From NCBI GenBank assembly GCA_041730495.1, contig JBGSBR010000026.1, positions 1 through 12,260 on the forward strand: 12,260 nt of DNA, read 5' to 3'. Position numbers and translations under genes: made by a program. Positions 1 to 7,354 of this stretch are shown piece after piece; the first letter of the stretch is position 1, and every line of letters begins with the position of its first letter. The notes under the pieces are model-generated. The model was not told the DNA's origin. It did no database searches and saw nothing but the letters and a program-made list of their open reading frames with translations. Source of the stretch: JBGSBR01 sp041730495 (lineage in GTDB: Bacteria > Patescibacteriota > Microgenomatia > UBA1406 > GWC2-37-13).

Positions 1-60
1 CAGCGGCGCAGCATGATGGCCGCCGGAGTGGCCAGCGCGCCGTTGCACACCCGGCACCGT
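1..60. other. GC-rich terminal segment, compositionally foreign
   Basis: 45 of the first 60 bases are G or C (75%), whereas the following bases are AT-rich like the rest of the window. The change happens within a few bases near position 60 and coincides with the point where the phosphoribosyltransferase reading loses its family pattern. This suggests a chimeric read or contig end, or a recombination junction. Which organism the segment comes from cannot be told from 60 bases. Confidence 0.6.
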
Positions 61-252
61 GGGGTATGAAAGAGTGATGTGTGAGATTTGTATGTTGCCG
101 AGTAGATCTGAAAAGATACGTGCGACCACATCACCACCGCGAGTGATCGAGATAATATGATCAATCTGTATGCCATCTAGTTTGGTATATAGTTTGAGAC
201 AATCGTGTTGGAGATCTTGCCAGCTGAGTTTGGTGAAGGTGATATCGGACAT
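1..252 (-). CDS. Purine phosphoribosyltransferase family protein, N-terminal part (3' end missing or replaced)
   Basis: This frame is too short to be obvious but reads well from the ATG at 252. Residues 1-63 look like the start of a type I phosphoribosyltransferase of the xanthine/hypoxanthine (Gpt/Hpt1-like) kind: an amphipathic N-terminal helix, then a strand and loop reading DHIISITRGGDVVARIFSDL at about residues 31-50, which matches the family pattern of a hydrophobic strand, an Arg-Gly-Gly loop and a helix. Such enzymes join a purine base to PRPP. The start lies 6 bp after the stop of the IMPDH-like gene, so it is probably the last gene of that operon, and its role would be to feed IMP or XMP to the guanine pathway. 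From about base 63 down to base 1 the translation loses all family resemblance and the DNA becomes very GC-rich, so the gene is cut by the window edge or by a chimeric join. Exact substrate is unknown. Confidence 0.6.
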   Translation of the reverse strand, partial: MSDITFTKLSWQDLQHDCLKLYTKLDGIQIDHIISITRGGDVVARIFSDLLGNIQISHITLSYPTVPGVQRRAGHSGGHHAAPL

Positions 253-258
253 AGCTTA

Positions 259-2121
259 TTATACCCCACGATGATGACCAGCAGTATAATTTGCCGCTGC
301 AGATGAAGCACGATGATTATGCCCATGTTTTTTGATGCGTTTGAATGCATCATCAATTGATCTACATTGTTGATCTGCTAACGTCCTTCCCACAAGGGCA
401 CGCATTGTCATAAATTGATTCACGATACTCGGTGAATGTTGTGCCGCTTTGCCATAATTAGGTTTTCCTTCTACAGCAGCCTGTTGACCTGATTTGAGCG
501 TTCGGATGACTTTACCTCCAGAGACAGCTTGCTCAATTGCTCTAGTGACTGCGCTCGCAGAACCATGGTATGGTTGAACTGGGATGTCATTTTTATGTAG
601 AACATGTAATCCATAACCATTTTCTACACCCCCACGAACAAGACTACCGTCTTTTGAAATCACATCGATTATTCCCATCCACGGTCCAAACAGAGTTCCT
701 AGTCCACCTTCGAAGCCAATTGCTACATCGTTGAAATTTTCGTCCAATGAAAGTTGATACATAATTTCGAGAGCATTAGCTGCAGCTCCACCCTCAAGTG
801 AAGTGCAGTTCTCTCCGCCACCATGACCTACGAGGAGAGTGAGAGCTACACCGTTTGTTTGTGCAATTTCCTGTAGTTTTTGCGCTTGGGTATAATCAAC
901 AATTGGGCCGACGCATAAATGGAACGGAAATCCTTCGTCTTGATAATTATTGGCAGCTGCTATTTCACAAATAGAACGAGCAGCATCAACCACTTCAGGT
1001 CCCGGATTGGTCGTATAGATACGAATACTTCGACAACCTTTGTCTGCCAGCTGTGTGACTTCATGACGAATTTGATCAATGTTATTGCCACTTACACAGA
1101 CACCAATCTGTGCATTTACTAAACGTTTTATATCTGCATTTTCTTCTTCTGGGAACAGGTTGTCGACATAGGTTTTACTTTCTTGGTACAGTTCTAATCG
1201 TCGGTCAAAATCAACAAAGACACTATTGTGAGATATATAAGATCGCATGAATGAAAGGGCAGCAGTGGTCACGACATCTCGTGAACCTGTAACTGTAGGC
1301 ATTCCACCGAGTGCTAATATTGATGTAGGGATTCCATTTCTGTTGATGATATGGTTTTTGGCTGCCTCAGTACGACTCATTGGTTCATCAGAATACAATC
1401 TTCTATATGCAAGGTCACTGAAACCTGGTACTAATGACCCTTGATATGTATCGTAGTCAAATCCTAAAAGATCTTCCAATACTGGTGATCGTGTATTTGA
1501 ACGAGGTTCAGTCCTAACTGCATTGTCACCTATCATGGTTCTGAGGTTGGCATACATATCGGGATTGTGATGAATAAAGAACTCATATGCACGAGAAGCC
1601 AGTGCACGTTGATAAGCTTCAGCTGTATGTTGTAAAAAGATAGGCCTGCCATCACTAGAAGTATGCAAACGAGTGTTATTACCGCCGACTGTTTCTCGTA
1701 AATCATATTCCGTAATTAGAACACCGATATCAGGACTATTGGGACTGACAGTATACTGGTATATATCATCGTGGAGTTTTATTTCGTGGAAAGGGAGTAA
1801 ATTTTCAGGACCAATTTCTAGGTTTTCGTTTTCTTGCATCCCACCCAATGTACTAAGTCCATATGCGTGTTTACGAGCCTTTCTCATCTCATCTCCTTGG
1901 AAGTACTCAAAGTCAATGGAATCAGTCTCCATAGACAAAGCAGTATAAAATCCAAAAACTGCCACTCCTAGAGCAGCTGTGTCATCATGATTGACAGCTA
2001 CCTCCTGGTGGATGTTAGGATTAATGTGAGAGTGAATGTCTGTGTTATGCGGATAGATAGTGTTAACAACAGGTGTACCTTCTTTGATTCCTACTGCCAT
2101 ACTTATATTGCGTTTGGCCAT
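259..2121 (-). CDS. Divergent IMP dehydrogenase/GMP reductase-like protein with a new ~210-residue N-terminal region
   Basis: Residues from about 212 to 595 of this 620-residue protein line up in order with the IMPDH encoded two genes upstream: LVPGFSDL (230-237) with LVPGYSDF; MPTVTGS (274-280) with MDTVTEAS; AQIGVCVSG (337-345) with the strand before the NAD site; GPIVDYTQAQ (405-414) with GNIATYEGAQ; GHGGGENCTS (432-441) with the catalytic loop GMGPGAICTT; a GFEGGL strand (469-474) with IADGGI; QPYHGSAS (516-523) with SYRGMGS; and VEGKPNYG (550-557) with the VEGLVP region. The catalytic Cys position is kept (Cys439), and Tyr518 matches the substrate-loop Tyr, but the substrate Asp is Glu471 and the NAD-contacting Asp is replaced by Thr. 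There are no CBS domains. Residues 1-210 match nothing I know; residues 25-45 and the last 22 residues are rich in His. The gene is flanked by guaA and a phosphoribosyltransferase, so a purine role is likely. Whether it is an enzyme, and on what, is open. Confidence 0.65.
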   Translation of the reverse strand: MAKRNISMAVGIKEGTPVVNTIYPHNTDIHSHINPNIHQEVAVNHDDTAALGVAVFGFYTALSMETDSIDFEYFQGDEMRKARKHAYGLSTLGGMQENENLEIGPENLLPFHEIKLHDDIYQYTVSPNSPDIGVLITEYDLRETVGGNNTRLHTSSDGRPIFLQHTAEAYQRALASRAYEFFIHHNPDMYANLRTMIGDNAVRTEPRSNTRSPVLEDLLGFDYDTYQGSLVPGFSDLAYRRLYSDEPMSRTEAAKNHIINRNGIPTSILALGGMPTVTGSRDVVTTAALSFMRSYISHNSVFVDFDRRLELYQESKTYVDNLFPEEENADIKRLVNAQIGVCVSGNNIDQIRHEVTQLADKGCRSIRIYTTNPGPEVVDAARSICEIAAANNYQDEGFPFHLCVGPIVDYTQAQKLQEIAQTNGVALTLLVGHGGGENCTSLEGGAAANALEIMYQLSLDENFNDVAIGFEGGLGTLFGPWMGIIDVISKDGSLVRGGVENGYGLHVLHKNDIPVQPYHGSASAVTRAIEQAVSGGKVIRTLKSGQQAAVEGKPNYGKAAQHSPSIVNQFMTMRALVGRTLADQQCRSIDDAFKRIKKHGHNHRASSAAANYTAGHHRGV

Positions 2122-2148
2122 AAAATTAACAAAGCCAAAAGTTACAGC

Positions 2149-2154
2149 ATTATA
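2149..2154 (-). promoter_or_regulatory. Candidate -10 box upstream of the IMPDH-like gene
   Basis: The minus strand reads TATAAT here, 27 bases before the start codon at 2121, which predicts a leader of about 21 nt. No good -35 box is seen at the right distance. A 6-bp inverted repeat (AGATTT/AAATCT, 2157-2162 and 2170-2175) lies just upstream and could be a weak stem or protein site. The 91-bp gap between guaA and this gene is the largest in the purine block, which fits an extra promoter here. Confidence 0.35.
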
Positions 2155-2212
2155 TAAGATTTAGAAGAGAAATCTAGATAAAATACACATTCATTGCGTA
2201 TCGTTTACTTAC

Positions 2213-3745
2213 TTATTCCCACTCAATTGTTGCAGGTGGTTTATTGGTGATATCGTAGACGACTCGATTGACTTCGACGACCTCTGTCACGATACGGATA
2301 CTGATCTTCTCGAGGAACTCCCATGGGAGTTGTGAGAAGTTGCCAGACATGGCATCTACCGCATCGATTGCACGGATAGCGATCGTATCACCATATGCTC
2401 GGTCATCGCCGCGTACACCGGTAGTTTTGATGCCTGTGTGGATCGCAAACATCTGCCAGAGGTTGGCAGGTTTTTCGATTTTACTAAGCTCTTCTTGGAC
2501 AATAGCATCTGATTTACGAAGTGTACTGAGTTTTTCTTTGGTCACCTCTCCAATCATACGGATGGCAAGGCCAGGTCCTGGGAACGGATAGCGATGAGTG
2601 ATTGCTTCTGGAAGTTTGAGGATTGATCCGATCTTACGCACCTCATCTTTATAAAAGTTTCTGAGTGGCTCAAGTAATGTCAGTTTCATATCAGCTGGTA
2701 ATCCACCAACGTTGTGATGACTTTTGATATTTTTACTATGTTTGGTGCCAGCACTTTCGATAACATCTGGATAGATGGTACCTTGGACAAGGAAGGTTGC
2801 ATTACGTTTCTGGGCTTCTTCATCGAGAATTTCGATGAAGGTACGACCGATGATTTTACGTTTGGTTTCGGGATCAGTGACTCCTTTGAGATTATCGATA
2901 AACCGATCTTCAGCTTTGACGATAGTGACTTTCATGTCATAGTTTTTACCGAAGACTTCTTCGAGCTCTTTGGTTTCATCTTGTCGCATCAGTCCAGAAT
3001 CAATATAAATCGGTGTAAACTGATCACCAATAGCTTTATAGACCAAGAGACAGGCGATCGATGAATCAACACCTCCAGATAATGCTCCGACAACAGGTGT
3101 GTCTTTGACCGAATCTTTGATATCAGCAATGATATTATTGACAAACTCTTCAGTGATTGGTTGTTCTTTGGGATTAAGTCCACAGATACGTGCGAAGTTC
3201 TCAAGAATCTGTAATCCAAACTGAGTATGGACGACTTCTGGATGAAACTGGATACCGTAGAGCTTACGAGCTTCATCAGCTACAGCTGCATGGGGAATAG
3301 TTTCGGTGACGGCGATACTTTCAAATCCAGCAGGTGGTGCGACGACATCATCTCCATGTGACATCCAGACATTCAGAGTCGTGATCTCTGCATCTGGGAA
3401 GTGAAATAGTGGGGAAGCTTTTTTGATCTCGAGTATAGCTGGACCGTACTCTTTTTTGAGTCCTGATTTCACTTCACCTTGCATCAGATGAGCCATAAGT
3501 TGCTCTCCATAACAGATGCCGAGAAGCGGGATTCCCATTTCAAAAATTGTTTTATCCATCGTAGGAGCACCATCTTCATACACACTAGCTGGTCCACCTG
3601 ACAAAATGATCCCTTTGTATTTCCCGGTCTTCAGTTCTTCGACAGCATCTTCTGGAGGCATGATGTATGTCTCAATTGACAGTTCTCTCAGTCTACGAGA
3701 GATAAGATGGGTTGATTGGGAACCGAAATCGAGGATTAAGATCAT
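2213..3745 (-). CDS. guaA: GMP synthase (glutamine-hydrolysing)
   Basis: GuaA makes GMP from XMP, ATP and glutamine in the cytosol. The protein (510 residues) has the full two-part layout: a class I glutamine amidotransferase domain at residues 1-190, with the nucleophile Cys78 in GICYG and the His168/Glu170 pair in QFHPE, then an ATP pyrophosphatase domain with the PP-loop SGGVDSS at 223-229, and the C-terminal dimerisation domain ending in PPATIEWE. I chose the ATG at 3745, giving MILILDFGSQ at the N-terminus as in the family. A longer frame from the ATG at 3769 adds eight unusual residues and overlaps guaB by 23 bp. With the chosen start, only one base separates the guaB stop from the guaA start, so translational coupling is likely. 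The gene directly follows guaB, the enzyme that makes its substrate XMP. Confidence 0.97.
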   Translation of the reverse strand: MILILDFGSQSTHLISRRLRELSIETYIMPPEDAVEELKTGKYKGIILSGGPASVYEDGAPTMDKTIFEMGIPLLGICYGEQLMAHLMQGEVKSGLKKEYGPAILEIKKASPLFHFPDAEITTLNVWMSHGDDVVAPPAGFESIAVTETIPHAAVADEARKLYGIQFHPEVVHTQFGLQILENFARICGLNPKEQPITEEFVNNIIADIKDSVKDTPVVGALSGGVDSSIACLLVYKAIGDQFTPIYIDSGLMRQDETKELEEVFGKNYDMKVTIVKAEDRFIDNLKGVTDPETKRKIIGRTFIEILDEEAQKRNATFLVQGTIYPDVIESAGTKHSKNIKSHHNVGGLPADMKLTLLEPLRNFYKDEVRKIGSILKLPEAITHRYPFPGPGLAIRMIGEVTKEKLSTLRKSDAIVQEELSKIEKPANLWQMFAIHTGIKTTGVRGDDRAYGDTIAIRAIDAVDAMSGNFSQLPWEFLEKISIRIVTEVVEVNRVVYDITNKPPATIEWE

Positions 3746-3746
3746 A

Positions 3747-4907
3747 TTAGTTATAATTTTCTCCACCATTGGTAATTAATATATCATGTGGGTGGCTTTC
3801 GTTAAGTGATGCTTGGGTAATCTGGATAAATTTACCTTTTTCTTGGAGTTCAGAGATGTTACGAGCTCCGATATAGTAGAAACCAGATCGGATACCACCA
3901 ACTGCTTGATCGATCACGTTTTGGACTGTGCCATTCACTGGAACTAAGCCTTCAACGCCTTCGGCCACAAGTACACGGTCTTTGTAGCTTTTGCCATGAA
4001 ACTCTTCTTCTGATTTGATACGAGCGCCTTCTTCCATGGCGGCAACTGAGCCCATGCCACGATATGATTTGAACATATAGGTTTTTTTACCTTGTTTAAA
4101 AATACTTTTGAAACGCGCGGGTACTTGATCTTGAGTGAGTTCGACAAACTCTCCTGGAGCTTCTTCACATGAAGCAAAGAAACTTCCCATCATCACAGTC
4201 GATGCTCCGGCTGCAAGTGCTTTCACCATATCACCAGAGTATTTGATGCCACCATCGGCAATCACTGGTACATTAGCTGGTTTGGCAGCTCGACACGTTT
4301 CGAGAATAGCGGTGATCTGTGGTACTCCCATGCCTGAGATGATACGAGTAGTACAGATTGCACCAGGTCCCATGCCGACTCGGATGCCATCGACACCTGC
4401 GTCGATCATACCTTGAGCTCCTTCGTACGTAGCGATGTTGCCTCCGATTACTTGGAGATCTTTGTATGTTTGCTTGAGATGTTTGATAGTCTCGATGATG
4501 TAATCTGCATATCCGTGTGCAGAATCAACGAGGATGACATCTACACCAGCTTTTACCAGTAGCTCAGCTCGTTCGAGTGAGCCTTTGCTAGCTCCTATAG
4601 CTGCTCCGACTTGTACATTTTCTTTTTTTGCTTGTGCTACATGATCAGCTTGTTGTTCACTGGTGAGATTGCGATGGATAAATCCGATGCCACCGGCTTT
4701 GCCAAGTGCGATGGCGAGTGACGCTTCTGTGACTGTATCCATCGGAGATGATACGAGCGGAGTTTCTAAAGTTATGCTTTTTGTAAGTTGCGATTTAAGG
4801 GTGATCTCTTCTCGTTTGAAATCACTATAGCCAGGGACAAGTAAAACATCATCAAATGTGATTCCTTCTGAAATAATTTTATCTGGATACTTATTCGTAT
4901 GTGTCAT
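3747..4907 (-). CDS. guaB: Inosine-5'-monophosphate dehydrogenase, CBS-less form
   Basis: GuaB oxidises IMP to XMP with NAD+, the first committed step to GMP. With the start at the ATG at 4907 the protein has 386 residues, about 100 fewer than typical IMPDH, because the tandem CBS (Bateman) regulatory domain is absent: GFIHRNLTSEQQADHVAQAK runs straight into GAAIG at about residue 101. The TIM-barrel motifs are intact: VDSAHG (NAD site, Asp128), GPGAICTTR with catalytic Cys185, IADGGI (Asp218), MMGS (239-242) and SYRGMGS (281-287). The C-terminus has the IMPDH-type SHPHDILIT, which argues against GMP reductase. The mobile flap after GMGS lacks the usual Arg-Tyr pair and reads EEEFHGKSYKDR instead. 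A longer frame to 4952 would overlap the deaminase gene by 38 bp; the 4907 start lies 7 bp after its stop. No Shine-Dalgarno site is seen. Loss of CBS domains suggests weaker control by adenine and guanine nucleotides. Confidence 0.93.
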   Translation of the reverse strand: MTHTNKYPDKIISEGITFDDVLLVPGYSDFKREEITLKSQLTKSITLETPLVSSPMDTVTEASLAIALGKAGGIGFIHRNLTSEQQADHVAQAKKENVQVGAAIGASKGSLERAELLVKAGVDVILVDSAHGYADYIIETIKHLKQTYKDLQVIGGNIATYEGAQGMIDAGVDGIRVGMGPGAICTTRIISGMGVPQITAILETCRAAKPANVPVIADGGIKYSGDMVKALAAGASTVMMGSFFASCEEAPGEFVELTQDQVPARFKSIFKQGKKTYMFKSYRGMGSVAAMEEGARIKSEEEFHGKSYKDRVLVAEGVEGLVPVNGTVQNVIDQAVGGIRSGFYYIGARNISELQEKGKFIQITQASLNESHPHDILITNGGENYN

Positions 4908-4914
4908 AGATTCA

Positions 4915-5895
4915 TTAGGAATTAATAAATGATGCTTTATGTGAAAGCTCAATTGCTGATTTGATTTCTGGGATAGTCAAGATACCTTCTTGATGCAGTT
5001 TGATAAACTCTTTACGGACATCTGTTTGGATGAGCTCAGGACCATCAGAGTTGATGGTAATCGGTACTTCGTGTTTGATAAGGGTACGAATAACAGTTTT
5101 CATTTCAGCCCAGTCTTTGACAGCTTGTGTGCGGATGTTTGATGTTGGGCAGACTTCAAGGATGATATTGTTTTTAGCCAGATGTTCCATCAGCTTCGGA
5201 TCTTCGACACAGCGGATACCATGACCGATACGATCAGGTTCAAGCTTGGTGACGACTTCCCACATCTCATCTGGGCCAGTGACTTCACCAGTGTGAATCG
5301 TGATTTTGAGATCGGCTCGTTTAGCGATTTTGACAGCTTCGACTACCTGATCAATCTTGAATTTCTCATCAAGTGGACCGGCAAGATCAAGTCCGATGAT
5401 TCCTTCTGAGCGGAAACGGGCAGCTTTTTGGGCGACGATTTCGTTTTTGAGTTGATCGAAGCGACGATCCATCATCAGCATGATTCCAGCTTTTACAGGG
5501 TACTCGAGACATGCTCGTTTCATACCGACGATTGAGCTGAAGATGATCTTATCGAGATCTTGCTCGCCACCTTTGTTACGAAGCATGGGGTTGAAGCGAA
5601 GCTCGATGAGACTAAGTGAGGCTTTGCGATAGAAATGACTGACTGCATCATGACAGACAGTTTCAAGAGCTGAGGAAGATGATTGAATCATCTCAGTGAG
5701 ATGGAAGAAATCTAGATATCTGTCGTATGAAGTATTTTCGCTGATCGTGACTGAGTCAATAAACTTCCAGTAATCTTTTTCTTCTAAGCGAATACCTTGA
5801 TTATGTGCAAGTTCCCAAAGATCGTGAGGCGGTGAAGCAGAGCCGAGATGTAGGTGCAAGTCTGCAAGATTATGTAGGATCTTATCTAGTTCCAT
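4915..5895 (-). CDS. add: Adenosine deaminase family protein (substrate uncertain)
   Basis: This 326-residue protein belongs to the adenosine/AMP deaminase branch of the metal-dependent amidohydrolases, which remove the 6-amino group of adenine compounds. The metal and catalytic residues are all present: His14 and His16 in DLHLHLG, His201 and Glu204 in IHTGE, His225 in RIGHG, the CPTSN motif at 249-253, and Asp284. Two conserved spots differ from classical adenosine deaminase: the Asp after the first HxH is missing (HLGSA in place of HLDGA), and the SDDP motif reads SDGP (283-286), removing the Asp that contacts the purine ring. Substrate may therefore not be adenosine. The gene heads the guaB-guaA run, and guaB starts 7 bp after it, so its product probably enters the IMP-XMP-GMP route. 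The start codon is fixed by a strong promoter ending six bases upstream, which predicts a leaderless message. Confidence 0.85.
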   Translation of the reverse strand: MELDKILHNLADLHLHLGSASPPHDLWELAHNQGIRLEEKDYWKFIDSVTISENTSYDRYLDFFHLTEMIQSSSSALETVCHDAVSHFYRKASLSLIELRFNPMLRNKGGEQDLDKIIFSSIVGMKRACLEYPVKAGIMLMMDRRFDQLKNEIVAQKAARFRSEGIIGLDLAGPLDEKFKIDQVVEAVKIAKRADLKITIHTGEVTGPDEMWEVVTKLEPDRIGHGIRCVEDPKLMEHLAKNNIILEVCPTSNIRTQAVKDWAEMKTVIRTLIKHEVPITINSDGPELIQTDVRKEFIKLHQEGILTIPEIKSAIELSHKASFINS

Positions 5896-5900
5896 ATATA

Positions 5901-5929
5901 ATTCTACTCTTATTGTAGCAAATTGTCAA
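5901..5929 (-). promoter_or_regulatory. Near-consensus sigma70-type promoter of the deaminase-guaB-guaA operon
   Basis: On the minus strand a perfect TTGACA (5924-5929) is followed after 17 bp by TAGAAT (5901-5906), five of six matches to TATAAT. It lies in the 47-bp gap between the deiminase-family gene and the deaminase gene. The predicted transcription start, about seven bases after the -10 box, falls on or next to the A of the ATG at 5895, so the mRNA should have no leader or almost none. Confidence 0.75.
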
Positions 5930-5942
5930 CTTTTAATCGGTC

Positions 5943-6746
5943 TTATTTATAGATCTGTAATGAAATACATTTCGCGCTACCGCCACCTTTTAAATATTCC
6001 TGCATATTCAAAGTATGTATGGTGTAACCTTGCTCTTCAAGCTGCTTTGTTAACGAGTCACTCAGACCTTCATGGATAATAATATTTTTACCAATGGTCA
6101 CTAAGTTACAAGCAAATGCTAATGCATCAGTTTCAGTTAGGTTTATCAATGATTTGAAATCTCGTTGTACGACTTGTTGAGCTTCCTTAGACAACGCTGG
6201 TTTGTATACAAGTGCTAGATCATCTGTCAGCGGTGCAAAACAAGTGTCAAGATGAAAGAATCTAGGATCGACTATTTCAAGTGTCTGAACAGGTTTTTGT
6301 AAATAATCTTGTAGGTATGGTGCTGCCTCTTTGGATGAACGATAGCCATAACCCAGATAGTATCGATCGTCACAACGGAGCAATTCCCCTTCACCTTCGA
6401 AATAAATACCGTCTGGAATAGTTTTATTTTCATAACCTTTTTTCTGGAAGAATGAAGCAGCAATTGCCGCTTCTGGCACTCGTTGAGGATAGCGAAAGTT
6501 GGATTTAATAAACATATTACCTTCAGGGAGACCAGTATCTGTAGTATAGACTTGATCGGGTAGTCCAACCTGTGGGGTGAGTTCGTGATATGTCACACCC
6601 AGTGACGTATAAATCTGTTTTAAAGCTTCATACTCTTCAAGTATCTTTACATGATCTATAGGCGTACCAGCATGCATCCAAGGATTGATTTCGTACATTA
6701 TTTCGAAGTTGGTGGGAGGGCACAGAAGTATTTCTTTCATATGCAT
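5943..6746 (-). CDS. Arginine deiminase/DDAH-superfamily (amidinotransferase-like) protein
   Basis: The 267-residue sequence has the layout of the guanidino-group modifying enzymes (dimethylarginine dimethylaminohydrolase, arginine deiminase, amidinotransferase). It shows YEINPWM near the N-terminus (18-24), a VYTTDTGL strand (66-73, Asp70), FEGEGELL (116-123), the catalytic His in FHLDTCFAPL (164-173, His165) and the catalytic Cys in GGGSAKC (254-260, Cys260). The usual EGGD motif reads EGEGE. Size fits DDAH-like single-domain members rather than the longer arginine deiminases. Substrate is not certain: arginine, a methylated arginine or another guanidine is possible. The start at 6746 has a GAGG sequence seven bases upstream; the ATG two codons later is an alternative. 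It diverges from an acetyltransferase gene with only a few bases between them, and is separated from the purine operon by that operon's own promoter. Confidence 0.8.
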   Translation of the reverse strand: MHMKEILLCPPTNFEIMYEINPWMHAGTPIDHVKILEEYEALKQIYTSLGVTYHELTPQVGLPDQVYTTDTGLPEGNMFIKSNFRYPQRVPEAAIAASFFQKKGYENKTIPDGIYFEGEGELLRCDDRYYLGYGYRSSKEAAPYLQDYLQKPVQTLEIVDPRFFHLDTCFAPLTDDLALVYKPALSKEAQQVVQRDFKSLINLTETDALAFACNLVTIGKNIIIHEGLSDSLTKQLEEQGYTIHTLNMQEYLKGGGSAKCISLQIYK

Positions 6747-6757
6747 TTATTTTCCTC

Positions 6758-6765
6758 AGTATAAT
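6758..6765. promoter_or_regulatory. Overlapping divergent -10 boxes
   Basis: Plus strand TATAAT (6760-6765) and minus strand TATACT (6758-6763) share the same eight bases. A partial -35 for the minus direction (TTTGCA, 6781-6786, 17 bp spacer) is visible; no good plus-direction -35 was found. If the plus box is used, the acetyltransferase start is the ATG at 6791, not the one at 6764 that overlaps the box. The predicted minus start leaves only about five leader bases before the ATG at 6746. Confidence 0.4.
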
Positions 6766-6790
6766 GTACAGATTAACGATTGCAAATTCT

Positions 6791-7354
6791 ATGAACATTC
6801 AACCCCAAGAAATCACTACAAAAACTGGTAAAAACATTGTGATTCGTTTACCAAATGGCAATGATTCAGTTGCAGAGTTAGCTGTATTCATCAATGCGTT
6901 ATCACACGAAGATACCTATATCACTTTTTCAGGTGAAGTAATCACGCTTGAAGAAGAAACTGTTTATATGGATAGTGTATATGCCCTCATGGAAAAGAAA
7001 CATATGGTGAAACTAACTGCCTGGGATGGCGATCGATTAGTTGGTACCTGTGATATCAGTCGAATGATAGATAAGCGTAAACGTGGAGCACACATCGGCC
7101 GGTTTGGACTGACTATAGCGAAAGATTATCGAGGTGAAGGTCTAGGGCTCAAGCTTGCACAAGCGACAATAGAAGCTGCGAAGCAGGAGATACCGGGTTT
7201 GAAAATAATTATCTTAGATGTGTATGAACCGAATGAAACAGCAATTAACTTATATAAAAAACTTGGGTTTACAGAATATGGTCGACTTGAAAACGGAGTC
7301 TTGTACAAAGGTCAGTATTTCGCAGAGCTGCAGATGAAGTTAGATATTGAATAG
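6791..7354 (+). CDS. GNAT-family N-acetyltransferase
   Basis: This 187-residue protein fits the GNAT fold, which transfers the acetyl group of acetyl-CoA to an amine. The core strand and acetyl-CoA loop are seen at IGRFGLTIAKDYRGEGLGLK (102-121), with the pattern Arg-x-x-Gly-x-Gly in RGEGLG, followed by a helix, the strand IIILDVYEPNE (139-149), and the motif B region AINLYKKLGF (151-160) with the usual Tyr. These resemble the RimI/RimJ-type and small-molecule acetyltransferases, but the acceptor cannot be told. The reading frame is open from an ATG at 6764, but that codon overlaps a TATAAT box, and the segment from MNIQPQEI onward looks like a natural start, so I prefer 6791. It is the only protein gene clearly on the plus strand, convergent with the greA-lysS operon. 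Confidence 0.85.
   Translation: MNIQPQEITTKTGKNIVIRLPNGNDSVAELAVFINALSHEDTYITFSGEVITLEEETVYMDSVYALMEKKHMVKLTAWDGDRLVGTCDISRMIDKRKRGAHIGRFGLTIAKDYRGEGLGLKLAQATIEAAKQEIPGLKIIILDVYEPNETAINLYKKLGFTEYGRLENGVLYKGQYFAELQMKLDIE

Noticed and set aside
259..2121. CBS or other known regulatory domain in the N-terminal 210 residues of the IMPDH-like protein
   Set aside because: No CBS-type pattern is visible, and in IMPDH the CBS pair is inserted inside the barrel, not placed before it.
2989..3276. Open frame inside guaA on the same strand
   Set aside because: It lies wholly within the guaA coding region in another frame and has low-complexity Ser/Leu-rich content typical of shadow frames.
3746..3769. 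GuaA start at the ATG at 3769
   Set aside because: It would add eight residues absent from the family and overlap guaB; MILILDFGSQ from 3745 is the normal N-terminus. GGAG is too far (15 bases) from 3745 to decide.
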